A stretch of DNA of 64,000 nt from Trachythela sp. YZ-2020 (lineage: Eukaryota > Cnidaria > Anthozoa > Malacalcyonacea > Clavulariidae). The position numbers and the translations under genes are program-made. The stretch lies in assembly GCA_016169945.1 (NCBI GenBank), contig JADLSH010000228.1, positions 124,001-188,000 of the forward strand, in the 5' to 3' direction. Numbering within the stretch: the stretch's first letter is position 1; each line of letters opens with the position of its first letter. The notes beneath the pieces are model-generated. The model had not been told where the DNA came from, did no database searches, and worked only from the letters and a program-made list of their open reading frames with translations. Below, in pieces: positions 55,990 to 64,000 of the stretch.

Positions 55990-56395
55990 TAGATGGTAAT
56001 ACAGTATATAGTAAGAAAGTTATATAGGTACAAGAATATAAGGTATAGAAAAACGTATAGTGAAACATATCTATTTACAAATCTCTATATCATTCAAAAA
56101 TGTGAATAGTGATTTTAGTTTCAAAAGACATGAGGGAGTTGCTCTCCCTAATTTCATTTGGTAAAGAGTTCCAAATGTGTGCCCCGTCAAACATGAAACT
56201 TTTTTTCATGCTATTAGTAAGTGGCTGTGGTAAGCAAAGCGTAATTTCAATATCTCGAAGTTCATAATTTGTCATTTCATTTTTGAAAGTAAATAAATCA
56301 GTAAGTGATTTAGGACCCATTTTATTCAACAATTTAAACATCAGTTTTGACTTCGTCTTCATTCTTTCCGTTTTAAGTGACTTCCAGCCTATAAC
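55990..56395 (-). mobile_element. LINE ORF2 C-terminal fragment
   Basis: The frame reads KLMFKLLNKMGPKSLTDLF, TNYELRD, LCLPQPLTNSMKKSF and AHIWNSLPNEIRESNSLMSF, the standard C-terminal block of CR1/Jockey-type elements. It starts abruptly next to the repeat block at 56390. Confidence 0.75.
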
Positions 56396-56790
56396 TCTAC
56401 CATGGCAAACCTGCCCTCCCAACGCCATCCCTTACTGGTCCCGGATACCGAAGAAAACCCCTGACGACAATATGCCCGGCGTCGAAAACCCAAATTACTG
56501 AATTCAGAAAAAATAAAAATCCAGAGTAATATAGAAAAGAAATAGCTTGTTTTTGACGGCACGATTTGCTCGCAGTTCTGTACAAAACGTCACATTTTCG
56601 ATGAGGGATGACTCATAAATGCATTCCGCATAAACAAATTGTGCAACAGTGAGTCAAACGCAGTGCATAACAAAAGCAGAATGCTTAGATGAGTGCACGA
56701 AAAGAATGATATATATGTTTTATATTTAAAAAGCATATTTCTATAAAGCGAGTTCCTCGCCTCCAAGATAATAAATAATGGCCTATAAAT
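56390..56790. repeat. Direct duplication, copy 1
   Basis: ATAACTCTACCATGGCAAAC, GCCCGGCGTCGAAAACCC and AAATTACTGAATTCAGA, then ACAAAACGTCA-ATTTTC and CGCCTCCAAGATAATAAATA, occur here and at 56948-57300/57646. This copy lacks the MITE of copy 2 and so represents the empty site. Confidence 0.75.
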
Positions 56791-56799
56791 AGCTGTATA

Positions 56800-56925
56800 A
56801 AAGTTTATATAAATGACGGTTTTTAATATACTTTTAAATTAAGTGTCATTTATTTTAATATTAGTGTTGAAATATTAACTAAAAACCTTATTTATGAAGC
56901 CACGGTGTCTAGTCCATGTAATGTT
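56800..56925. repeat. GPCR upstream block without a receptor
   Basis: This is the same sequence as the blocks upstream of the two intact receptors (53560-53666 and 60682-60790). Here it lies between two copies of another repeat, with no receptor gene attached. Confidence 0.65.
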
Positions 56926-56947
56926 ATACTCCTTATTTACGCTTGTT

Positions 56948-57300
56948 GATAACTCTACCATGGCAAACCTGCCCTTCCAACGCATCCCTTACTCGTCCCG
57001 GACACCAAAGAAAACCCCTGGCGACAATTTGCCCATCGTCGTAAACCCAAATTACTGAATTCAGATCAAAAACCCACATTTTTATCCCGAGTAAAATAGA
57101 AAAGAAATGGGCAGTTTTTAACGGCACAATTTGCTCGCAGTTTCTGTACAAAACGTCAAATTTTCAATGAGGGATGACTCATAAATCCATTCCGCATAAA
57201 CAAGTGGAGCAATAGCTAGCGGATCAAACACAGTGAATGACAAAAGCAGAATGCTTGGATGAGTGCACGAAAAGAATGATATATGAGTCCTCGCCTCCAT
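56948..57300. repeat. Direct duplication, copy 2 (interrupted by a MITE)
   Basis: It matches copy 1 at 56390-56790 through CCTCGCCTCCA, then is interrupted at TTA by the MITE 57303-57645 and resumes with AAGATAAATAACTAATGGCC. Confidence 0.75.
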
Positions 57301-57302
57301 TA

Positions 57303-57645
57303 AGATTCGGTCACACGAGGCGACAAGTGGTCGAGGGGACTCAGTCGCGGGGACAAGTTTCATCGTGTGACAAATGTTAAAATCTTGTCGCGGGGACTGA
57401 TTTTTGTCCCCGCGACTGGTCGCATGAAATCAAATTGATTTGATTTCATGCGACTTGTCGCGGGAACAAAATTGGGTCCATGCGACTTATCGCATCGTGT
57501 GACCACAAATAAAAAAATGTTGCTCCGTGTGACCACAAGTCTTCGCGACTAGTTGTCGCATAGAAATGTCGCTCCGTGTGACCTTTCTCAGGCGACAAGT
57601 CTCTACGACCAGTCCCTGCGATTGTCGCCTCGTGTGAACGAACCT
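57303..57645. mobile_element. Harbinger-type MITE with paralogous empty site
   Basis: Termini AGATTCGGTCACACGAGGCG and CGCCTCGTGTGAACGAACCT are inverted. TTA flanks both sides (57300-57302 and 57646-57648). The interior is a set of nested GTCGCGGGGAC / GTCCCCGCGAC palindromes. The paralogous copy at 56768 lacks it, which confirms the boundaries. Confidence 0.85.
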
Positions 57646-57849
57646 TTAAGATAAATAACTAATGGCCTTAGATACTCAATTTAGTTACAAGGTCTTACAA
57701 ACCACCGCAATGGATGGTTTCGAGAACAATTTGGATAAAGCACGTATAAGAGTGGTTTAATTTATAAAGACAAACAAAATTGCACAAGTCCGAAGGCACG
57801 AGCTAGTGCTTATTTAGACGAGTTTTACGAGACGTTAGAGTATTGTGAG

Positions 57850-58090
57850 GGTTCTTGTCGCCGGGTTATTGTAGTCGAGGATTTTCTCGTTGGAGATTTT
57901 GTCGGCGGGGTTGTAGTAATGTTGGGTTTTTGTCACGGATTTCATTGGTCCTGTGTTACTTCAGGAGGAAATCTAAACTAAACAACTTTATTCCTGGATA
58001 GCTTCTAAATTGTACATAGTAAACAGTTTCTCATGTATTATATATTACAATAAACTCCTTGTCGCGTATGACACATGGAATAATTTACCA
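57850..58090 (+). repeat. Duplicated block near GPCR family (copy 2 of 3)
   Basis: It is related to 49280-49590 and, inverted, to 60440-60640. It includes TTGTCGGCGGGGTTGTAGT and ends with TTACAATAAACTCCTTGTCG. No open frame of note. Confidence 0.6.
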
Positions 58091-58430
58091 TTAATGATTC
58101 ATGTCACACAGATACCTGCATGAAATCAATAAATAACTCAAATAAAGAATATATGATGAATATGTACACTTCTATATTTTCATTATTAAATTCAGTGGGT
58201 GAGTTTATTAACCGTCAGTGATGTTTATTACTCTCGATTGGATAAAAGAAACAATTTTTATCAGAGAATATAGCAGGTTAAAATATCTATTTCTAGTGCA
58301 TGGCTTTGAAGTTCTCTACTTGCCAGCGAATATTTTGTCTGTTTTATTGGATGGGTTGCGAAAGAAATGATATATTTTACTAGCTTTTATTAAAGACCTT
58401 TGAAATACTTTCGAAATTCAGCAACGTACA
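58091..58430 (+). pseudogene. 5' relic of a divergent GPCR and its flank
   Basis: The sequence is an inverted copy of about 60050-60420. It contains a broken frame around TM1 (VLYLPANILSVLLDGLRKK) and TTTATTAAAGACCTTTGAAA, corresponding to LIKDPLK of the intact receptors, then breaks off at the minisatellite. Confidence 0.6.
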
Positions 58431-58461
58431 TGCATATACCGTGTCGTATATGTAGTTTCCA

Positions 58462-58790
58462 TCCTAAGATTGAATCATTGAATCCTAAGGGTGAATCAGT
58501 GAATCCTAAGATTGAATCATTGAATCCTAAGATTGAATCATTGAATCCCACGATTGAATCATTGAATCCCAAGATTGAATCATTGAGTCCTAAGATTGAA
58601 TCCTTGAATCCTAAGATTGAATCATTGAATCCTAAGATTGAATCCTTGAATCCTAAGATTGAATCCTTGAATCTTAAGACTGAATTAATGAATCCTAAGA
58701 TTGAATCAATAATAGATCCTAAGATTGAATCATTGAATCCTAAGATTGCATCTTTCAATCCTAATATTGAATCCTTGAATCCTAAGATTG
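58462..58790. repeat. 21-bp minisatellite (about 15 copies)
   Basis: The unit GATTGAATCATTGAATCCTAA repeats about 15 times with few changes. The 21-bp period leaves both strands open: the plus strand encodes KIESLNP heptads and the minus strand DSILGFN heptads. No start, splice or family context supports translation. Confidence 0.92.
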
Positions 58791-58924
58791 GGGGCTTATT
58801 TGAGAGGGGGCGTGTTACGGCAATTTCAGAGACACAATTTCATTTCAAGTGGTTTAAAAGAATTTTTTATAATGCGTACTTTTCTCCGAAAATCCATTAT
58901 ATAGTATTTAAACGTTACAGATTT

Positions 58925-59650
58925 AATGAGTTAGGCTGTTCATACGTAGATTGAGTTCGTCTGCAAGAGAATTTCATACTCGAGTAGATCCGATAATATA
59001 GGACTTCTGGTAGGTAGAGGTTTTACACTTAGGAACAACATACTTGACAATACCACTGCTAGAAGATCTGGTTGATCTGTTACAAAGAACCGTGTGTCAT
59101 TTCGAAGAAAAATACCATGTCAAGATATTCGTGCCAATAAGTCATAGGTAGTAGATTTAGGGATTTAAGCCTAGCACTGTAAGAAATAGTAGAAAAAAAT
59201 GGCAGCTTAAGGATGTATTTGGCCGCGCATCTCTTCATGAGTCCTTTCAATTCTTGATATTAGTTTTACAGACTGAAGAGCCCATATCTGTGTGGCGTAT
59301 CCAAGTAGAGGTCGAACACTGAGTGTCAGATATACTGATCGTCTTACATCAATACTCTGGATAAATCTGGTGTTTCTCTTGATGTAACCCAGTAGCTTAT
59401 TGGCGCGGGCTGTTTGTTCGAGTACCTGTTTGCTCAAAGTCAGGTTGTTAGAGACAAACACTCCCAGATCGCGTTCGGAGCTAACTGACTCTAGGATGCT
59501 GCCATTGATGCTGTAGTGTGGCACAACTGGCTTGACTTTTCTAGTAATCTTCTATGTCTTGCACTTCCTTTCATTGAATATAAGGCCAGACTCAGCCGAC
59601 CATGCATTTAGATTGTCCAGGTCAGCTTGTAAAGATGTCAACATCATTAT
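58925..59650 (-). mobile_element. LINE ORF2 C-terminal fragment (CR1-like)
   Basis: The minus strand reads DLDNLNAWSAESGLIFNERK, then after a stop SINGSILESVSSERDLGVFV, NNLTLSKQVLEQTARANKLL, LTLSVRPLLGYATQIWALQS, and in another frame KSLNLLPMTYWHEYLDMVF. These are RT thumb and post-RT landmarks. Stops and frameshifts are present. Confidence 0.8.
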
Positions 59651-59769
59651 CAGACTTGATTTCCCTATATACTTTGGTTAGTTATACTTTCACATGCTTT
59701 TTCTTTGTCCTGCAGAAAATATAGCTTATATACTTTGAAATTCCAGTTTATATTAATACATCCCTTTTG

Positions 59770-60330
59770 CTAGTATATCCAAAAATGTTCCTTTCCATTA
59801 GATGAATTAAACTGAAGGAAAGCAGCCAAATGATGCAAACATTTTCTGCCACTCATCAAAAAGCGATGCTTTAATGGTGCGCATGCAATCATAATATATC
59901 GATCATCGGCGATGGAAAATATAGTCAAATGATGAACAAAGAAAAATAGAATACAAAGCATAGAAAACATTCCAAAACGGGATGCGCTTGCAGTTTTCCC
60001 TGGAATAATAATACTTCTTGCCAAAATATAATACTGAAACAGTGCGTTCATGGGGCACGCCAAGTTGGCGACAAGATAGATGTTGCTGAATTTCGAAAGC
60101 ATTTCAAAGGTCTTTAATAAAAGCTAGTAAAAGCAAGAATTTCTTTCGCAACCCTTTCAATAAAACAGACAACATATTTGCTGGTAAGTAGAGAACTTCA
60201 GAGCCATGCATTAGAAACAGATATTGTAACCTGCATGCTTGCATGATTCTCTGATAAAAATTGTTTCTTTTATACAATCGAGAGTAATAAACATCACTGA
60301 CGGTTAATAAACTCAACCACTGAATTTAAT
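59770..60330 (-). pseudogene. Divergent GPCR pseudogene
   Basis: The minus strand keeps pieces matching the intact receptors: LLLLAFIKDL, then KFSNIYLVANLACPMN (TM2 start), DDRYIMIA (DRY region) and PLKHRFLMSGRK. TM4 onward is missing and frames are broken. It is much more diverged than the two intact copies, so it is an older member of the local family. Confidence 0.8.
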
Positions 60331-60439
60331 AATGAAAATATAGAAGTGTACATATTCATCGTATACTCTTTATTTGAGTTATTTATTGATTCCAGGTATC
60401 TGTGTTGTTAATCATGAATCATTAATGGTAAATTATGCA

Positions 60440-60640
60440 ATATGTCATGCGCGACAAGGAGTTTATTGTAATATATAATACATGAGAAACTGTTTAGTAT
60501 ATGAAGTTTGCATGTACAGTCTAGAAGCAATCCAGGAATAAAAGTTGTTTAGTTTAGATTTCTTCCTGAAGTAACACAGGACCAATAAAATCCATGACAT
60601 AAACCCCACATGATAAAACCGCACATGACGTAGAGTTATC
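60440..60640 (-). repeat. Duplicated block near GPCR family (copy 3 of 3, inverted)
   Basis: It is the complement of the 57850-58090 block. It includes GGAGTTTATTGTAATATATA and TAACACAGGACCAATAAAAT. Confidence 0.6.
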
Positions 60641-60681
60641 AACTAGTGTAAATAAGGAGTATAACATTACATGAACTAGAC

Positions 60682-60790
60682 ACCGTGGCTTCATAAATAG
60701 ATTTTTAGTTAATATTTCAATACTAATATTAGAATAAATGACACTTAATTTAAAAGTATATTAAAAACCGTCATTTATATAAACTTTAAC
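60682..60790 (+). promoter_or_regulatory. Conserved block upstream of GPCR copy 2
   Basis: It is the same block as 53560-53666. Further on, CCTGCATAAAAG lies about 45 bp before the ATG and is conserved in both copies. It could be a TATA-type element, though that is not demonstrated. Confidence 0.4.
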
Positions 60791-60885
60791 TCAAATTAAG
60801 ATGGCAGGTGCATTTGACTGTTTAAGGCGTTAGTACTTTTCCTGCATAAAAGTAAGAAATTGGGAAACTCGATCATACAGTAATT

Positions 60886-61710
60886 ATGGGTGTTCCTGGT
60901 TTACTCGTTGGATATAACACTTTTTACTGGTCTCTGTATCTTGTCTGTATAACTGGAACGATATTGCAACTGATACTTCTGGTATGCTTGATTAAAGACC
61001 CTCTTAAATGCTTCAGAAACTCAGCAACTTATTTGGTTGCGAATTTGGCTGTTTGCGACTTGGCTGTTGTGTCACAAATGATTTTTGGGACATTTGGCTC
61101 GTCGAATACCTGGGTGCGTTCCTTCTCATATACGTCATTCTATGCATCCATTCTTACAATTTTATCGATTTCCGTAGATCGTTATATGATGGTTGGGCAT
61201 CCATTCAAACACCGCTTCCTAATGAACGGCAAAAAGGCTGCATTTTGGATTGTGTTAATCTGGGTCCTTAGCATTGTAATTCCGTTGTATCTTAGCTTAA
61301 GCAGTAATCTGAGAATGTTTAGTAACGTTAAGTATGCACTTTTAACCGTGGTTATTGTCCTAACCATTATTATGTACATTCTAACATGTATATCTCTGAA
61401 GAAACAGAAAAAAAGTCTGGAAAACAAAGAAGAGAGGCAGGGCAACAAACGTTGTGTCGCTAGCGAGGAACGGTTCCTACGGACTGTCATTATAATCACC
61501 GTGATTGCTGTAGTGTCCCTAACTCCTGCTACAATATATGGCCAAGTTAAGAGCCGAGGCTTACGAAATACGGAGAGCGACGTTCTTAATTGTATCTTAA
61601 AGACACTGCTGTGTCTTAATTTTGGAATAAATCCTGTTATATATTTTCTCCGACTAAAAAACTATCGAAAGACATTCCTTATCGTGTTTTGTCGCCGTCA
61701 CATCGGCTGA
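60886..61710 (+). CDS. Class A G-protein-coupled receptor, copy 2 (274 aa, single exon)
   Basis: This is an intact single-exon receptor with the same architecture as copy 1: DRY, SLTP in TM6, NPVIYFLR in TM7, a short N-terminus and no TM3 Cys. I count about 19 amino acid differences from copy 1, spread over TM1, TM2-TM4, ECL2 (SLSSN against SLRCN) and the third loop (QGNKRCV against QGYKRRV). The stop is TGA at 61708-61710. The ATG at 60886 is the first in frame and is conserved in both copies with the preceding 60 bp. Its intactness argues that both copies are under constraint or that the duplication is recent. Confidence 0.88.
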   Translation: MGVPGLLVGYNTFYWSLYLVCITGTILQLILLVCLIKDPLKCFRNSATYLVANLAVCDLAVVSQMIFGTFGSSNTWVRSFSYTSFYASILTILSISVDRYMMVGHPFKHRFLMNGKKAAFWIVLIWVLSIVIPLYLSLSSNLRMFSNVKYALLTVVIVLTIIMYILTCISLKKQKKSLENKEERQGNKRCVASEERFLRTVIIITVIAVVSLTPATIYGQVKSRGLRNTESDVLNCILKTLLCLNFGINPVIYFLRLKNYRKTFLIVFCRRHIG

Positions 61711-61949
61711 TAGACGATGACTGCAAACAACACCGAAAACAAGACAACACTGTATTCACTACGTACAAGCTCTGAAACGACTGAACTATTGGAATGCCCG
61801 ATTGAAACACTCGAAAATGACATCATCTGATTGTAGACACTAGACGTCATCTAGGTTCCGTTTCCAATAGCAAAATGCATACATTCTCATCTGAAACATT
61901 TTAAGTTCACACGTATACAGCTATTTCAATTAAGGTTGTCACAGGCAAT

Positions 61950-61955
61950 AATAAA
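61950..61955 (+). terminator. Candidate polyadenylation signal of GPCR copy 2
   Basis: AATAAA lies 240 bp past the stop codon in the duplicated 3' flank. Confidence 0.35.
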
Positions 61956-62298
61956 ATGTGCAATCCATTTATCTAAGCACGAACAGCAAGATTGCATGGT
62001 ATATTTTATTTTTTATATTTTTAGCTTCGTGTTTAATGCAGCCAACGCATAGCCTATGACTATAGCTCATTTTTGTTTTGGCAATTCCCAGAGGTATACA
62101 TGCATACTTTTCTGGGTTTTCATTTAATTTGTCGGCCACAACGCGTACAGAAATTTGCAAATTAGCGACAAACGTCTCAAGTTTGTAAGTAATAAGTTGC
62201 TTCTTTCACTTCCAATCCTATTATTTCTGTCAAGAAAGTATAGTTTTCCATCGTAAGTCTTGTCTGTAAGCCTATGCATATAGGGTATATTCTTTGAT

Positions 62299-62575
62299 AG
62301 TAGAAGGTGTTATATAGTAGATGGAATACTCGAACGGAAATTTATATACATTTTTAGACCTAGCTAGGAGCAGTTTCGAAAAATGCAACTTAGGCCCTCT
62401 GCCAGGAATTGAACTGCGGCCTGCGATTCCGGTGCAGCGCTCCAACCAACTGAGCTATAGAGTCCAGTTGCTAGCTGAGCATTAACCGCAAGTTCGGTAT
62501 ATATGGTGGGAGTGATGCCAGTATTAGGTATGGGTAAATATCAAGATTTTTCTCGGCATCTCGTTCGGTAGGACT
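62299..62575 (-). mobile_element. tRNA-derived SINE unit A
   Basis: On the minus strand it runs from AGTCC-ACCGAACGAGATGCCG through a leader, a tRNA-like segment (62465-62393), TTGCATTTTTCG, CTCCTAGCTAGG and TTTCCGTTCGAGTATTCCAT to CACCTTCTACTATC. It adjoins unit B head to tail. Confidence 0.8.
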
Positions 62576-62857
62576 GATAGTAGAAGGTGTTTGTAGATGG
62601 AATACTCGAACGAAAATTTATATACATTTTTAGACATAGCCAGGAGCAGTTGCGAAAAGTGCAACTTAGGCCTCTGGCAGGAATTGAACCTGCGGCCCTG
62701 CGATTCCGGTGCAGCACTCTAACCAACTGAGCTACAGAGTCCATGCAGTTGCTGAGCATTAACCGCAAGTTCGGTATAATTATACGATGGGAGTGATGCC
62801 AGTATTAGGTATGGGTAAATATCAATATTTTTCTCGGCATCTCGTTCGGTAGGACTT
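62576..62857 (-). mobile_element. tRNA-derived SINE unit B
   Basis: It has the same organisation as unit A and is the best-preserved copy. The tRNA-like segment is 62742-62669 on the minus strand, with an A-box-like TAGCTCAGTTGG and a B-box-like GGTTCAATTCC. Confidence 0.85.
62669..62742 (-). tRNA. tRNA-like segment of SINE B (not a functional tRNA)
   Basis: Acceptor arms GGACTCT/AGAGGCC pair with one mismatch; the D arm GCTC...GAGT and T arm GCAGG...CCTGC are intact. The anticodon loop would read CCGGAAT (GGA, Ser), but position 33 is C, stem position 31-39 is mismatched, and the long variable arm of tRNA-Ser is absent. Best read as the polymerase III promoter head of a SINE. Confidence 0.55.
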
Positions 62858-62877
62858 ATAGTACGTAACGAACGAAA

Positions 62878-62990
62878 AATGCCAGAGGCCTAAGTTGCAT
62901 TTTTCGCAACTTCTCCTGGCTATGTCTAAACTGAAAATGTATATACATTTTCGTTCGAGTGTTCCATCTACAAACACCTTTTACTATTAA
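62878..62990 (+). mobile_element. SINE unit C1 (3' part)
   Basis: It starts at the tRNA 3' end (GCCAGAGGCC) and continues through TTGCATTTTTCGCAAC and CTCCTGGCTATGTC to ACACCTTTTACTATTAAT. It is in opposite orientation to units A and B and directly followed by unit C2. Confidence 0.75.
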
Positions 62991-63245
62991 TCCTACCGAA
63001 CGAGATGTCGAGAAATATCTTGATATTTACCCATACGTAATACTGGCATCACTCCCATCATATATACCTGCCGAACTTGGCAACTGGACTCTGTTGCTCA
63101 GTTGGTTGGAGCGCTGCACCGGAATCTCAGGGCCGCAGGTTCAATTCATGCCAGTGGGCCTAAATTTGTATTTTTCGGAACTGCTCCTGGCTAGGTGTAA
63201 AAAATGTACATAAATTTCCGTTCGAGTATTCCATCGACTACATTC
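62991..63245 (+). mobile_element. SINE unit C2 (full unit)
   Basis: It begins CCTACCGAACGAGATG, contains a tRNA-like segment (63086-63160) and ends TTCCATCGACTACATTCTAC. With C1 it forms a head-to-tail pair that mirrors A-B. Confidence 0.8.
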
Positions 63246-63750
63246 TACTACGAGAAAATTACTTGTAATACATATATTGCTGAAATATGATCTATATGAA
63301 TCGAAATATGAGTTAAACGTTGAATTTTGGTGTTGTCCTCAGTCTCGATGGCCGACAACGCCGAAAAAATTCACTCAAAATGCGAAGGTTCAATTGACTC
63401 CAATGATAGTGATGTCGACATCATTAATGTGTCATCATAGTTAATAAAGATAACATGGTTAGGAAACTCGTCAAACTACAAAGCAGCTAACAATTTATTG
63501 GGATTTTATATGTTGAACGGTACCTGACCGTGCACAAATCTTTTGTTTTACATTCATTAATATTTCAGAAACTAGTACGGTTTGGAGATTAAGTCCACAC
63601 ATTTCTATTGGTTGATTCATAAAAATACAATATATTCACTAACCGTGACTGTGCACAAATGCAAACAAAAAAATAGAACAAAAGCAAAAGCCGAGTTTCC
63701 TAACCATTTCATCTCTATTAAGTATGGTGTCATTGAGTATGTAGTATGAG
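63246..63750. other. Non-coding stretch
   Basis: AT-rich sequence with only short open frames. Nothing recognised. Confidence 0.4.
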
Positions 63751-63970
63751 CATAGAATAGGAAGGGCCACTTGAGGCGGAACCTTTGACGTTTTTGACGC
63801 ATGTCGCATTACGCGTGTTCATTGCCATTATTCTAGCCAGTCAATTGCATTTTCTGGCCAATAAACACGCTGAACTGGCTGGTCCGCCATTATTCTGGCC
63901 AGAAAACTGCATAAAAATAAGGGTCACGTTGCACTGCTGAGTGGCCCTTCTGGTCATTTCCTATCCTGTG
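63751..63970. mobile_element. Short hAT-like MITE
   Basis: The left end CATAGAATAGGAAGGGCCAC and the right end (GTGGCCCTTCTGG...CCTATCCTGTG) are imperfect inverted repeats. GTATGAG flanks both sides (63744-63750 and 63971-63977). Internally TTCTGGCCAG / TCTAGCCAGT pieces recur inverted. A 7-8 bp duplication with CA...TG ends suggests hAT. Confidence 0.6.
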
Positions 63971-64000
63971 GTATGAGTATGTATTTAACTATGAATATGT

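Larger units (their letters stand above)
60682..62299 (+). repeat. Right arm of inverted GPCR duplication
   Basis: It matches 52045-53666 in inverse orientation. The match ends at GGGTATATTCTTTGATA, where a SINE cluster begins. Confidence 0.8.

Noticed and set aside
58400..58954. A 184-residue repeat protein (KIESLNP heptads)
   Set aside because: The frame is open only because the repeat unit is 21 bp. The opposite strand is equally open, and there is no start or splice context.
62393..62742. Functional tRNA-Ser genes
   Set aside because: The cloverleaf is recognisable, but C replaces U33, the anticodon stem has a mismatch, the long variable arm is missing, and each copy is embedded in the same longer SINE unit.
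1..64000. CRISPR arrays, operons or bacterial signals
   Set aside because: The window is clearly eukaryotic (GT-AG introns, LINE/SINE/MITE content). The tandem arrays have no spacer-repeat alternation of the CRISPR type.

Overview
This is a 64 kb piece of a metazoan nuclear genome. It is AT-rich and intron-rich, with no operons and many families of transposable elements. The protein families and repeat types (a TRPC-like channel, an SLC36-like transporter, short class A orphan receptors, Penelope-like elements, a DIRS-like element, CR1/L2-like LINEs and many MITEs) fit a cnidarian, probably an anthozoan. That assignment is a judgement from gene content, not proof.

Left part, 2.0-25.1 kb: two complete multi-exon genes face each other. 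A 9-exon gene on the plus strand (2049-10343) encodes a 436-residue amino acid/auxin permease-type transporter of the SLC36 (PAT) kind. A 7-exon gene on the minus strand (25117-11754) encodes a 574-residue TRPC-type cation channel whose first coding exon begins at the linker region, so the usual N-terminal ankyrin repeats are absent. All splice junctions of both models have GT/AG ends and compatible phases. Intron 1 of the transporter gene holds a sequence with every conserved element of a type I hammerhead ribozyme (3243-3286). Intron 2 of the channel gene holds a 2.5 kb TTAA-flanked element, inserted in an old LINE, whose two ends carry arrays of short palindromes.

Middle part, 25.1-52 kb: almost entirely repeats. 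They include inverted and direct repeats with Penelope-terminus-like motifs, two Tc1/mariner-type MITEs (one with the start of a transposase), a degenerate DIRS-like element, a period-21 minisatellite interrupted by a hAT-like element, a Gypsy-type RNase H relic, a nest of three LINEs (one CR1/L2-like element inserted inside another), unexplained spliced coding relics near 50 kb and a BEL/Pao reverse transcriptase relic.

Right part, 52-62.3 kb: a local family of single-exon class A GPCR genes. Two intact copies (52631-53458 minus; 60886-61710 plus) are about 93% identical and lie in an inverted duplication of about 1.6 kb. Degenerate relatives lie at 36.7-37.1 kb, 58.1-58.4 kb and 59.8-60.3 kb. 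Between the arms are a Penelope-like element with a GIY-YIG relic, several 5'-truncated LINEs, a Harbinger-type MITE with an empty paralogous site, and a 21-bp minisatellite. The window ends with an inverted cluster of tRNA-derived SINE units and a short hAT-like MITE.
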